64,000 bases of DNA from Phycisphaerae bacterium (GTDB taxonomy: Bacteria > Planctomycetota > Phycisphaerae > Sedimentisphaerales > Anaerohalosphaeraceae), in assembly GCA_014859965.1 (NCBI GenBank), contig JACZKQ010000074.1, forward strand, positions 1 through 64,000, written 5' to 3'. The notes under the pieces were generated by a model. The model searched no databases, was not told the origin of the DNA, and worked only from the letters and a program-made list of their open reading frames with translations. Shown here one piece after another: positions 52,618 to 61,375 of the stretch. Both the position numbers and the translations under genes were made by a program. Every line of letters begins with the position of its first letter. Position 1 is the first letter of the stretch.

Positions 52618-52926
52618 CTACTCTACATCACCGGCCGTTACAAGCGAGTCCAGTTTCTGTTTCATCATCCGCCCCATCTTGAACTTGACCGTTCGCTTGG
52701 CGGTAACGGGTACACGTTCAAGGGTCTTGGGGTTCTGAGCGACACGTGCCGCACGTGTTCTCGTCTCAAAAACACCAAAATCACGGAACTCCAGCCGATT
52801 GTCCTTGGCCAGCTCGGCAATCACTTCATCCAGGAAACATTGCACGATTCGCTTCACCACAACCCGTTTGGCTTGTGTATTCTCGGCGATTCGGTCAATG
52901 AGTTCTTTCTTTGTGACAGTTGACAT
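52618..52926 (-). CDS. HU/IHF-family DNA-binding protein
   Basis: The protein has 102 residues. 'TKKELIDRIAE' forms the first helices, 'LEFRDFGVFETRTRAAR' the start of the beta-arm, and 'VPVTAKRTVKFKMG' the return strand. The arm tip reads 'NPKTLERV', where canonical HU has 'NPxTGEx'. It bends and compacts DNA. AGGTGAGG precedes the ATG, and a strong promoter lies upstream. Confidence 0.95.
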   Translation of the reverse strand: MSTVTKKELIDRIAENTQAKRVVVKRIVQCFLDEVIAELAKDNRLEFRDFGVFETRTRAARVAQNPKTLERVPVTAKRTVKFKMGRMMKQKLDSLVTAGDVE

Positions 52927-53010
52927 CGGCTACCTCACCTGAAAAAGCAGTTCTGCAAACGTATCCATCCAACGCCTCCGCGATGTTGACCATGTCATCA
53001 ACCGCAAAGT

Positions 53011-53039
53011 ACTATAACGCAACGACTTCTATGCGGCAA
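53011..53039 (-). promoter_or_regulatory. promoter of the HU gene
   Basis: TTGCCG (53034-53039), a 17-base spacer and TATAGT (53011-53016) on the minus strand, 85 bases before the ATG. Confidence 0.65.
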
Positions 53040-53225
53040 GCAAATTTTGGAGTTTTTTTGTGGTTCACCGGCGGCGACGATTTCGTATGGTTTGCGGGCC
53101 GGTGCCGGGTGTCTTTAAAGGTTCATCGCGCCTTGGCCGGAGCGGCCGGATTCTGTTCGGGTGATTGCGATGCTTGGTCAAAAGCTGGATATCGGTCAAC
53201 TATCTTGAAAAATTTGACTACCGGC

Positions 53226-53254
53226 TTGACCTCCCTGCGTCCCCGGCAGATAAT
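53226..53254 (+). promoter_or_regulatory. promoter of the signal peptidase operon
   Basis: TTGACC (53226-53231), a 17-base spacer and GATAAT (53249-53254). Transcription would start near 53261, about 32 bases before the GTG. The rest of the 52927-53292 gap holds no gene. Confidence 0.7.
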
Positions 53255-53292
53255 ACAAAGTTCTAACTTTGTGTACAGTGAAAGGCGAAGTG

Positions 53293-54852
53293 GTGTCGAG
53301 TACAAACATGAAACAGACCGAAGATGCTTCGGGTGTCCACGCCTTTGTTGCCACATTGGAGTGGCTGATCGTCGCCTTTGCCACCACGCTGGTCTTCATC
53401 GTTTTCGAGATGCAGGCCTATACTATTCCCACCGGAAGCATGGCGGACACGCTCCGGGGCGCCCACTTTCGCCTGCGCTGCCGGCAGTGCGCCTATCCTT
53501 ATGATTATGATTTTCTGCCGCCGTCGTACGGCATGCCTTCCAACGTGACTCCCGGATTCAATGTGCCCGTGGTGCCGCCGGGGCCCCGCTGTCCCAGTTG
53601 CGGCTACCGGCAGCAAACGGCTGAGCGCCGGCCCGTCACCAAAGGTGACCGGATTTTTGTGCTCAAGTGTGTCTATCAATTCTTTGAGCCCAAACGCTGG
53701 GACGTCGTCGTGTTTAAGAATCCCCTCGACCCACAGGTTAATTATATCAAGCGCCTGGTTGCGCTTCCCGGCGAAACCCTGGCGATCATCGACGGCGACA
53801 TCTATATTAACGGCGAGATACAGCGAAAACCCCGACGAACGCAGGAAGAACTGTGGATGCCTGTTTACGACAACGACTATCAGCCGGTCCATCCAAAGGC
53901 GGGGGGCTTCAATGGCGGTGTCTGGCATCAGCCGTTTGTTAATCAGTCCGGGTCCGATTGGAACCTTAGTGCTGATTCACCCACTGTTTTTGGCCTTGAC
54001 GCGGAGGGCGACCGGCTGCATGCGCTGGTTTACAATACAAGGGCAGGAAACGATTTTCGCGCCACCTACGCCTATGATGACCCGCGTCTGCATTCCCGCA
54101 TGCCAATTTGCAGCGATCTTATGGTGCGGTTCGACACGGCGTCTGTGGACGAGGGGGACAGAGTTGGCGTCGCTCTGACGAAATACGGGATCGAGTACCG
54201 CGGCTGGGTGCTGGATGGGCGCATGCTCAAACTTGAAAAGGTGCACGCCAACGGGCTGATCGAGGAACTGGCGGCCAAGGCCATTGCGCCCCCGGAGGCC
54301 TCCGCGGCCGGCGGCTTTCAGTTCGCCAATGTGGACCACATGCTGCGTCTTGAGTGGGCGGGCCATGAACTCGAATTTGACCTGGGCGCCGGTGTCGATG
54401 ATGCGGGCGTGCCCCAGGAGGTGATGCCTCGCCTGGCCATATTGGGCACGGGTCAACTCACCCTCTTTCACGTGAGCATATTTCGCGACATCCATTATCT
54501 CACTAACTCGCCGGACGGGTCCCCGATCCTTCGCGCGGGCAAGGATGATCCTTTCACATTGGAGGACGACCAGTTTTTTGTCCTTGGAGATAACAGCCCG
54601 GCCAGCCTGGACGCCCGATGGTGGGATGCGCCGGGCGTCGGCAACAGCGGCCAAGAGTATCGTGAGGGTGTGGTGCCCCGGGATTATCTTGTAGGCAAGG
54701 CGTTCTTCGTGTATTGGCCGGGGCCTTATAAGCCGTTCAACGATTCGGCTTTGGCGAGGCTCCTGGAGAAAAACCGCCTTACCCGGATTCTCAAGATATT
54801 TCTTAATGTTCCAGCCGTTGACGGTATCAAAATCATTGACGGCGGGGCTTGA
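53293..54852 (+). CDS. signal peptidase I with inserted zinc-ribbon and beta-sandwich-like domains (copy 1)
   Basis: The protein has 519 residues. The GTG at 53293 follows AAAGG; ATG 53308 is an alternative. One N-terminal membrane helix (about 18-40) leads to catalytic Ser49 in 'IPTGSM'. Between it and catalytic Lys153 in 'NYIKRLVALPGE' sits a zinc ribbon with CxxC pairs at 63/66 and 100/103. Between the Lys box and the C-terminal 'VLGDNSPASLDARWW' box lie about 230 extra residues, which read like a jelly-roll domain ('FQFANVDHMLRLEWAGHELEFDLG', 'FRDIHYL'). Ordinary LepB is 250-320 residues. It cleaves signal peptides on the outer face of the inner membrane. Confidence 0.88.
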   Translation: MSSTNMKQTEDASGVHAFVATLEWLIVAFATTLVFIVFEMQAYTIPTGSMADTLRGAHFRLRCRQCAYPYDYDFLPPSYGMPSNVTPGFNVPVVPPGPRCPSCGYRQQTAERRPVTKGDRIFVLKCVYQFFEPKRWDVVVFKNPLDPQVNYIKRLVALPGETLAIIDGDIYINGEIQRKPRRTQEELWMPVYDNDYQPVHPKAGGFNGGVWHQPFVNQSGSDWNLSADSPTVFGLDAEGDRLHALVYNTRAGNDFRATYAYDDPRLHSRMPICSDLMVRFDTASVDEGDRVGVALTKYGIEYRGWVLDGRMLKLEKVHANGLIEELAAKAIAPPEASAAGGFQFANVDHMLRLEWAGHELEFDLGAGVDDAGVPQEVMPRLAILGTGQLTLFHVSIFRDIHYLTNSPDGSPILRAGKDDPFTLEDDQFFVLGDNSPASLDARWWDAPGVGNSGQEYREGVVPRDYLVGKAFFVYWPGPYKPFNDSALARLLEKNRLTRILKIFLNVPAVDGIKIIDGGA

Positions 54853-54903
54853 GGGGGCATCGCAGTTCGGATTCGATCCTCGTTATGAGACACAAGAGCG
54901 CAA

Positions 54904-56397
54904 ATGACTGATGCATCCCAGCAAACCATCGACTATCCAATGAGGCGCCGCAGCACGACCGTCGAAGGCATCGCCAACACGCTCGAACTGGTCGTCACCG
55001 CTCTGATTCTGGCGTTCGTTTTTCGCGCGTTCGTGGTCGAGGCGTTCCGGATTCCGACCGGGAGCATGGCCGAGACGCTGCGAGGCGCCCATTATCATCT
55101 GCGCTGCATTCGCTGCGGTTTTCCTTACGATGTCGGCGGCGATTCATGGTCAATACCGAAGCCGCGATGTTCCAGTTGCGGCTACGATCTGCCGGTGGGC
55201 ATGGGCGTGTCGATCTCCAACGGTGACCGGATTCTCGTCCTGAAAGGCCTTTATCAGTTCCTGCCCCCCAAACGCTGGGACGTTATCGTTTTCAAGAACC
55301 CCGTCGACCCGCGGGAAAACTACATTAAGCGGCTGATCGCTCTGCCGGAAGAAACCGTCGAAATCATCGACGGCGATATCTATATCGACGGCCGGATCGC
55401 CCGCAAGCCTCCGAAGGTTCAGGAAGAACTCTGGATGCCTATCTACAATAACGATTACCAGATGCTTCGGGGGCGTATTCTGCCGACGGGCAACAGCGGG
55501 CCGCGCGACGAGAATCCGGCGTGGGGCCAGCCGTTCGAAAATGATCCGAATGCCGCATGGAATCTGAATGCGAAGGGACCGACTGTTTTTTCGCTGGACA
55601 GTGCGCCGGGGCCGCTCCACTGGATGGTATACAATAGTCGAGTCGGAAATGACTTTCGCTCCTCCTACGCCTATAATGACGGCAGCGAGCACTATCTTCA
55701 GCCGGTATGCAGCGATCTTATGATTCGGTTTGACGTGACGAACAGGCTTCCGGAAGGCGTCGTCGGCGCCGCACTGACAAAATACGGTGTCGAGTATCGG
55801 GCGACCGTTGATTTTGCAGGCGTGCTCGCGCTCGGCAAGACCGTGGACGGCGCCTTCGTCGAATTGGCCCGGCGCGAGACAGCCCCCGTGAAATCCGGTC
55901 GGAGCCGGCGTTTTCAGTTCGCCAATGTTGATCATCAGCTTGTGCTTTCGTTCGGCGGCGAAACGCTCCGGTATGACCTCGGATCGGCCCCCGGCGATCT
56001 GGGCGACGCCTCTCTGCGCGGCACGCCTGCGGTAAAGATCATGGGTTCCGGTGCGTTAACGCTCTGGCACATCAGTCTTTACCGCGACATCCATTATATC
56101 AGTGAACGCATACTCCGGGCTGCTGAAGGCGACCCGTTTACACTCGGACCAGACGAATTCTTCGCCTGCGGCGACAACAGTCCGTGCAGTCTGGACAGCC
56201 GGCTCTGGGCAACCGCAGGCATTGGAAATAGCGATGTGCAGTACACCAAGGGGGTCGTTCCGAGAGATTATCTCATGGGCAAGGCCTTCTTCGTCTACTG
56301 GTCCGATGCCTTTAAGCCTCTTGAGAACCTGCTTCCGATCATTCCGAACATGGGAGGCGTTCAGCTCATCTACGGAGGTTCGGACAAGCAGTTCTGA
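54904..56397 (+). CDS. signal peptidase I with inserted zinc-ribbon and beta-sandwich-like domains (copy 2)
   Basis: The protein has 497 residues. It is a tandem paralogue of the preceding gene with the same layout: membrane helix (about 27-46), Ser54 in 'IPTGSM', CxxC pairs at 68/71 and 89/92, Lys142 in 'NYIKRLIALPEE', an inserted beta-rich region (about 190-390), and 'ACGDNSPCSLDSRLWA' near the end. The zinc ribbon is more compact than in copy 1. The catalytic dyad is intact in both, so neither looks inactive. It starts 51 bases after copy 1. Confidence 0.88.
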   Translation: MTDASQQTIDYPMRRRSTTVEGIANTLELVVTALILAFVFRAFVVEAFRIPTGSMAETLRGAHYHLRCIRCGFPYDVGGDSWSIPKPRCSSCGYDLPVGMGVSISNGDRILVLKGLYQFLPPKRWDVIVFKNPVDPRENYIKRLIALPEETVEIIDGDIYIDGRIARKPPKVQEELWMPIYNNDYQMLRGRILPTGNSGPRDENPAWGQPFENDPNAAWNLNAKGPTVFSLDSAPGPLHWMVYNSRVGNDFRSSYAYNDGSEHYLQPVCSDLMIRFDVTNRLPEGVVGAALTKYGVEYRATVDFAGVLALGKTVDGAFVELARRETAPVKSGRSRRFQFANVDHQLVLSFGGETLRYDLGSAPGDLGDASLRGTPAVKIMGSGALTLWHISLYRDIHYISERILRAAEGDPFTLGPDEFFACGDNSPCSLDSRLWATAGIGNSDVQYTKGVVPRDYLMGKAFFVYWSDAFKPLENLLPIIPNMGGVQLIYGGSDKQF

Positions 56398-56407
56398 CGG
56401 GGCCGCC

Positions 56408-56917
56408 ATGGACGATAAAGAACGCTATATTCAGCTCGGTCTGACACTTGGGGCCGACGATGTCGTGCCCCTGGCGATCGCCGACATCGTTTTCGATCCG
56501 CGGACGCTTCTCAAGTGCATGTACGGCTGCGCCGACTGGGGCAGGAATCACACCTGCCCGTCTCGCCCGGGCGCCTTGCTGCCCTGGCAATACCGCCGGA
56601 TACTGCGGCGCTATTCGTGGGGGCTTTTGGTGCATGCCGGCAGCAAGAGGACATCGCAGGAGGTCTCGTTTGAACTCGAACGTCAAGCTTTCCTGGATGG
56701 GTACTACTTTGCATTCTCTTTGAGCGATTGCGCATTGTGCAAAGAGTGTGCAGGCCATAAGGGCGTCGCATGTGTGAATCCGAGGAAGGCCCGGCCGGCT
56801 TTTCACTCCGTGGGAATTGACGTGTTCGCGACGGCGAAAAAACACAACCTTCCCATTAAAACTCTCGACAAGCCCGACGCGCCTCAGAACTGGTATGCCG
56901 CCGTTTTTGTCGAATAG
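56408..56917 (+). CDS. DUF2284 predicted metal-binding protein
   Basis: The protein has 169 residues. Conserved cysteines occur as 'CMYGCADWGRNHTCPSRPG' (about 38-56) and 'CALCKECAGHKGVACVNP', the pattern of DUF2284, probably an Fe-S or zinc protein. The ATG at 56408 lies 10 bases after the second signal peptidase stop, so it is likely in that operon. No function is established. Confidence 0.85.
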   Translation: MDDKERYIQLGLTLGADDVVPLAIADIVFDPRTLLKCMYGCADWGRNHTCPSRPGALLPWQYRRILRRYSWGLLVHAGSKRTSQEVSFELERQAFLDGYYFAFSLSDCALCKECAGHKGVACVNPRKARPAFHSVGIDVFATAKKHNLPIKTLDKPDAPQNWYAAVFVE

Positions 56918-57005
56918 GGTGCCAGTTGGGCTGCATCAGATTATAGCATGGCCTCGCGGCTCACAGAGCAGGGGTTTGCCTTCTTGAGTATCGGGACCGG
57001 TGCTC

Positions 57006-57659
57006 CTATTCTGGGGAGTTGGCGTCTTCTCTGAGCCACGGGTTGGGGCTCTGGCCGTCGCCTCTCGGGCGTGGGCCATAAGTTTCGCCGTCGCCTCTGG
57101 GGCGCTGGCCGGGGGCTTCGCCTTCTTCTCTTTGTCGTCTGGGTCCTCGTGGGCCGCCGGGGCCTGGGCCGGGACCTCCAGGGCCGCCTTCGCGCCCTCC
57201 CTCGCGGAAGAACGGCGGACGGCGGCGTTCGTGACTTTCGGCCATCCGTTTCATGTCTTCTGCATACGCATTGAACTGTTCGGGGGTGAGGATTGTGACC
57301 ATCTGGTCCTTAACGCGGGCGTCTTCAGTGCTCATCTGGTCGAAAAAGGCCTTGCCCATATCCCGCCGTCTGGCCATAGAGCCCTGAACAAGCTCGGAGA
57401 CACGTTTGAACTGGTCGTCGGTGAGGCTGTATCGCTCCTGCATTTCACGAACGATCTTCATCGCCATCTCACCGAGATTGGGGCCCGGGGGACTCCACAT
57501 GATGCGATCTTTGAAAACGTAGAGCGTTGCGCCCACACCAATGACGATACCGCAGATCAGTTGCACGGCGGACCAGAGCAGTTGGATGCGCTTGCGGCGC
57601 CGCGGCGCCTGGAGCGGTACGGGCAGATCGGTGGGAATATCAAGACGATCATCTACCAC
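57006..57659 (-). CDS. membrane-anchored Spy/CpxP-like protein with Gly/Pro/Arg-rich tail
   Basis: The protein has 217 residues. The GTG start at 57659 overlaps the upstream stop codon (GTGGTAG). One membrane helix lies at about 27-49. A helical domain with 'YSLTDDQFKRVSELVQG' and 'LTPEQFNAYAEDM' recalls CpxP/Spy-type periplasmic sensors. The last 65 residues are Gly/Pro/Arg low complexity, and the short string 'RPRGDG' occurs twice. It is the third gene of the sigma-factor operon and a candidate to sense envelope stress; this is inference. Confidence 0.7.
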   Translation of the reverse strand: MVDDRLDIPTDLPVPLQAPRRRKRIQLLWSAVQLICGIVIGVGATLYVFKDRIMWSPPGPNLGEMAMKIVREMQERYSLTDDQFKRVSELVQGSMARRRDMGKAFFDQMSTEDARVKDQMVTILTPEQFNAYAEDMKRMAESHERRRPPFFREGGREGGPGGPGPGPGGPRGPRRQREEGEAPGQRPRGDGETYGPRPRGDGQSPNPWLREDANSPE

Positions 57660-57916
57660 AATCGGATCTCCTGCAATGGACTGTAGAACTCATGGAGCGG
57701 GCTGGTGATATACTTCCATGCACCGATGGAGACATAGGCCGCGACGGAAGCAGCGGCGGCCGAGGCAAACCAGAATATCTTCTGCGATAAGGGAACATAG
57801 GTCTGCACCTCGAGCGTCCGAAGCCGCCAGAGGACTTTATCCTCCACGTGGAAAACGGGGACGTCCTCAATTTGCAGCTTTTGGATCAGTTCTTCGATGG
57901 CTTTTAAGGTATCCAT
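57653..57916 (-). CDS. small single-pass membrane protein in the sigma operon
   Basis: The protein has 87 residues. An acidic cytoplasmic helix ('AIEELIQKLQIEDVP') is followed by a membrane helix (about 47-66). The gene start overlaps the sigma-factor stop by 13 bases and its end overlaps the next gene, so all three are coupled. By position it could be an anti-sigma factor, but it lacks a recognisable zinc or ASD motif. Confidence 0.65.
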   Translation of the reverse strand: MDTLKAIEELIQKLQIEDVPVFHVEDKVLWRLRTLEVQTYVPLSQKIFWFASAAAASVAAYVSIGAWKYITSPLHEFYSPLQEIRLW

Positions 57917-58467
57917 CCTGTTTTCTCCAAAAAGTGTTGCTCCTCAGCGATTTCTCTGAGTTTGTTTCTTGCCCGAAATGCCCGGACCTTTGTTTTCGAT
58001 ACGCTCCACCTCATTCGCCGAGCGATTTCCTTTACGCCGCATTCCTCGAAATACATGAGCGTCAGCACCAGCCGGTCCTCCGTGTTCAAACGCCCCAGCA
58101 GGGCGTGGAGCATGTCGCCCATCCTGGCCAGGTCCCCTGCGTGCTCCTGTTCCGGAGCGACGACTTCGGCCAATTCCGTTGGCATGTGCGTCCGTTCGGC
58201 CGCCTGCTTTTTCCAGTAGCGGTAACCGATATATGTTCCGACGCGGCTGAGCCAATGGACGAACGGGGCGTCGCCGCGAAAGTCCTTCAGACTCAGGTAC
58301 GCCTGAACAAAGACTTCCTGTACGAGTTCTTCGCACGTACGGGTCTCGCGACAAAAGCGCCACATGAGTCGAGTGACTCTCGCCTGATGACGCTGCACCA
58401 GGGCGGCGTAGGCGTTCTTGTCGCCGCGCAAACACGACTGGATGTCTCTTATGTCCTGATCGTCCAC
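57904..58467 (-). CDS. ECF-type RNA polymerase sigma factor
   Basis: The protein has 187 residues with a GTG start at 58467. Region 2 runs about 20-90 ('ALVQRHQARVTRLMWRFC', 'CEELVQEVFVQAYLSLKDFRG') and region 4 about 125-175 ('LLGRLNTEDRLVLTLMYFEECGVKEIARRM'). Region 3 is absent, as in ECF sigma factors. It should redirect RNA polymerase in response to a signal passed through the two co-encoded membrane proteins. Confidence 0.93.
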   Translation of the reverse strand: MDDQDIRDIQSCLRGDKNAYAALVQRHQARVTRLMWRFCRETRTCEELVQEVFVQAYLSLKDFRGDAPFVHWLSRVGTYIGYRYWKKQAAERTHMPTELAEVVAPEQEHAGDLARMGDMLHALLGRLNTEDRLVLTLMYFEECGVKEIARRMRWSVSKTKVRAFRARNKLREIAEEQHFLEKTGWIP

Positions 58468-58599
58468 GCGTCACGTTCCGGCAGTTAGAATCCATTTTCC
58501 GGTTGCTCGCAAAGACCTGGGCTCCGGAAGTTGATCGCCGAGCGACATTTGGTGCCGTAAACTTCAAGATACACCTGATCGATTCCGCCAGATATCTTT

Positions 58600-58627
58600 A
58601 TTATAGCACACCGGCCGATAACTTCAA
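58600..58627 (-). promoter_or_regulatory. promoter of the sigma-factor operon
   Basis: TTGAAG (58622-58627), a 16-base spacer and a perfect TATAAT (58600-58605) on the minus strand, giving a leader of about 126 bases. It is of housekeeping type, so the operon need not be only self-activated. Confidence 0.55.
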
Positions 58628-58919
58628 GCCCATCGCACTGGTACGCCTAAAAAACGGCTCCCGCGTGCCTGTTCCCGTGGGCGAGGGCGATTCCCAGCCC
58701 ATCAGTTAGTGATCGGCCAGGCGCTTTGGTTACATGAAAATAGGGATCCGTCAGCTAAATAACAGATCAACATCTGCTTGTCCGGTGCGGCAAATCGGAC
58801 GATGATAAATTCTATCGGAACTTGTAACCACGGGACGGCCGCATTCACTATGGCTAATGAAAGGGCGCCTGTGGTGGGTTCCCGGAAGTCCGAAGACGGA
58901 AAAACGAAAGGAGTTTCCA
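58628..58919. other. intergenic region between the sigma operon and the divergent exported gene
   Basis: No gene is seen. A GGAACTT at 58817-58823 resembles an ECF-type -35 element facing the exported gene, but the -10 region is not convincing. Confidence 0.35.
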
Positions 58920-59552
58920 ATGAGAAGAAGAACTGTTTTTGGGGCTATTGCGTGCCTGATGATGCTTGTGGCGACCGGTCTGCTGTTGGCTCAGCCGCAG
59001 CGCGGTCAGCGACAGGGGGACGCCGCGGACGCACAGCGGGGCGCCCGGCAGCGCGCAGAGGGTCAGGATCAGCAGGGTCGCGGGATGGCCGGCATGCGGG
59101 ATCCTGAGCAGATGCGCCAGATGATGAATGATCGTATGCGGCAGCAGCTTGGGGCGAGCGAAGACGAGTGGAAGCTTATTGGCCCGCGGCTGCAAAAAGT
59201 GATGGAACTAAATCGTGATACGGCCGGAGGCGGTCGCGGCATGATGGGCATGGGCATGGGCATGGCTCCTGGCGGTCGCGGTCCGGCCGGAGATCGGGGT
59301 CCCGGAGGCCGGCCAGGCGGCGATCAAGCCAATGCGCCGGTGCAGTCGGCGGTAGAGAAGGCGACCGACGGGCTTCAGACGGTTTTGCAGAATGAGTCGG
59401 CCACTGCCGAGCAGATCAAGACGGCCTTGACAACGCTGCGCACGGCGCGCGAGAAAGCCAAGCAAGATTTGGCCAAGGCGCAGCAGGAATTGCGCCAGCT
59501 CCTTACCGTCAAGCAGGAAGCGATGCTGGTCCTGATGGGAACACTCAATTAG
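58920..59552 (+). CDS. exported Gly/Met/Arg-rich protein
   Basis: The protein has 210 residues from the ATG at 58920, with AAAGGAG 7 bases upstream. A signal peptide covers about 1-25, ending 'LLLAQ'. The middle has Gln/Arg/Gly-rich low complexity, a helical part 'EDEWKLIGPRLQKVMEL', and a 'GMMGMGMGM' run. The C-terminal 60 residues form a coiled helix ('REKAKQDLAKAQQELRQLL'). It has the same compositional flavour as the Spy/CpxP-like protein of the divergent operon. The function is unknown. Confidence 0.75.
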   Translation: MRRRTVFGAIACLMMLVATGLLLAQPQRGQRQGDAADAQRGARQRAEGQDQQGRGMAGMRDPEQMRQMMNDRMRQQLGASEDEWKLIGPRLQKVMELNRDTAGGGRGMMGMGMGMAPGGRGPAGDRGPGGRPGGDQANAPVQSAVEKATDGLQTVLQNESATAEQIKTALTTLRTAREKAKQDLAKAQQELRQLLTVKQEAMLVLMGTLN

Positions 59553-59647
59553 TTTGTGCCAGGCACTCAATAAGAGCAGCCGTCCGGCGTCCACTGCGCT
59601 TCTCGCTCCAGCAGACCCGGCGCCGGGCGGCTTTCAGGTTTGAAACA

Positions 59648-61369
59648 ATGATTGGACGGGCTATCAACAAATTGACGGGCGCCAGTCTGCTGGATGAGCA
59701 GTCGGCGGCCCGCGTGCGGAAACTGATCGAACAGGGCGCCAGCCTTTGTGCGGCGCTGAACGCGTGCGGCGCGCCGGAGGAGCAGTCGCTTCGCTTTCTG
59801 GCGGAAGAGCTCGGTTACTCGTTCGTGGAGTTGGAGAAGCAATCGATTCGCAAGGAGTTTCTGCTGAAGTTTCCGGCGCGGATTCTGCTGGAGCAGCATA
59901 TACTGCCGTTGGAAAACGGCGAAGAGGTCGTCGCGGTGATTTGCGATCCATTCGATACGACGGGGGTGGACGAACTGCGGGTTGCGACGGGGCGGAATTT
60001 TTCGATTGCATTGGCGCCGCTGGCGGAGATCGACCGGTGCGCCAAGAAGTATTTGGGAGTGGGGGCGGATACGGTTCAGTCGATGATCTCGGAGGCGGGG
60101 GAGAACGGCTTCCAGGTCATCGAGACGGACGGCGACGAAGACATGGACTTGACGGATGCGGCGGAGGGGGCGTCGATCATCCGTTTCGTCAATCAGATCC
60201 TGACCGAGGCGATTGAGCTGCGGGCGACGGATGTGCACATCGAGCCGTTCGAGGAGGAGCTTCGGGTGCGGTATCGCATCGACGGCGTCTTGCAGCAGGC
60301 TTCGATTGCGCAGGAGGTCAAGCAGTTTCAGTCGGCGATCGTTTCGCGGCTGAAGATTCTGGCTAAGCTGGACATTGCGGAAAAGCGGGTGCCGCAGGAC
60401 GGGCGGATCAAGATTCGCATCGCGGGGCGGGAGATCGACGTGCGCGTATCGGTGATTCCGATGCTGTACGGCGAGGCGGTGGTGCTGCGGCTTCTGGACC
60501 GGACGAGCGTGCTCCTGGGGATGGACAAACTGGGGATGTCGGACAGAGACCTTCGGCTGAGTGCGCGGATTTTGGAGCGGCCGCACGGCATTATCCTGGT
60601 CACGGGGCCGACGGGCAGCGGCAAGACGACGACTCTGTATGCGGCGCTGTCGCACATCAACCACGTCGAACGCAAAATCATTACCATCGAGGACCCCATC
60701 GAGTACCAGCTTCACGGTATTAACCAGATCCAGGTTTCTCGAAAGGCGGGGCTCACGTTTGCCGGCGGGCTGCGGTCGATTCTGCGTCATGACCCGGACG
60801 TGGTGCTTGTGGGTGAAATCCGCGACATGGAGACGGCGGAGATTGCGGTGCAGGCGTCGCTGACGGGGCACCTGGTGTTTTCGACCTTGCACACCAACGA
60901 CGCGCCGAGTGCGATGACGCGGCTGGTGGACATGGGAATTGAGCCCTACCTGGTGAGTTCGTCGTTGGAGGCGGTGCTTGCGCAGCGGCTTGTGCGTTTG
61001 ATCTGCCCGGACTGTAAGATGGAGGTTCCGGCGCACGAGCGGGATGCGCTGCGGGCACAATACGGCGAAGATCTGCCGGAGGTGCTGTATCGCGGGCGCG
61101 GGTGTCGCGAGTGCAGCCAGAAGGGTTACCGCGGCCGGTTGGGGATTTTCGAATTCATGATGATCACCGACGATTTGCGGTCGCTGATTCTGGAGAATGC
61201 GTCTTCGCGCGACCTTCGGCGATTGGCGACGAAACAGGGGATGATGAGCCTTCGGGAGGACGGCTTTCGACATCTGCGGGAGGGGCGTACGACGATTGAA
61301 GAGATTCTGCGTGTCACGAAGGATGAGCGGTTCGACGAGAACGGCGCCTATGTGCAGGGCGGGGAGTGA
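59648..61369 (+). CDS. gspE: type II secretion ATPase GspE
   Basis: The protein has 573 residues. It has an N-terminal T2SSE_N/MshEN-like domain (about 1-140), then the ATPase with Walker A 'GPTGSGKTT' near 320, Walker B 'RHDPDVVLVGEIRDMET', and His box 'FSTLHTNDAPSA'. A CxxC pair 'CPDC' lies near 453 and another, 'CREC', near 486. It differs clearly from pilB at 21979 and heads a separate operon. It powers pseudopilus assembly for protein export. Confidence 0.93.
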   Translation: MIGRAINKLTGASLLDEQSAARVRKLIEQGASLCAALNACGAPEEQSLRFLAEELGYSFVELEKQSIRKEFLLKFPARILLEQHILPLENGEEVVAVICDPFDTTGVDELRVATGRNFSIALAPLAEIDRCAKKYLGVGADTVQSMISEAGENGFQVIETDGDEDMDLTDAAEGASIIRFVNQILTEAIELRATDVHIEPFEEELRVRYRIDGVLQQASIAQEVKQFQSAIVSRLKILAKLDIAEKRVPQDGRIKIRIAGREIDVRVSVIPMLYGEAVVLRLLDRTSVLLGMDKLGMSDRDLRLSARILERPHGIILVTGPTGSGKTTTLYAALSHINHVERKIITIEDPIEYQLHGINQIQVSRKAGLTFAGGLRSILRHDPDVVLVGEIRDMETAEIAVQASLTGHLVFSTLHTNDAPSAMTRLVDMGIEPYLVSSSLEAVLAQRLVRLICPDCKMEVPAHERDALRAQYGEDLPEVLYRGRGCRECSQKGYRGRLGIFEFMMITDDLRSLILENASSRDLRRLATKQGMMSLREDGFRHLREGRTTIEEILRVTKDERFDENGAYVQGGE

Positions 61370-61375
61370 CGCGGC

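Noticed and set aside
53263-53928. 221-codon frame antisense to the first signal peptidase
   Set aside because: Overlaps the catalytic part of a certain gene and has no supporting features.
58817-58845. ECF-type promoter before the exported Gly/Met-rich gene
   Set aside because: Only the -35-like GGAACTT is present; the -10 part does not match.
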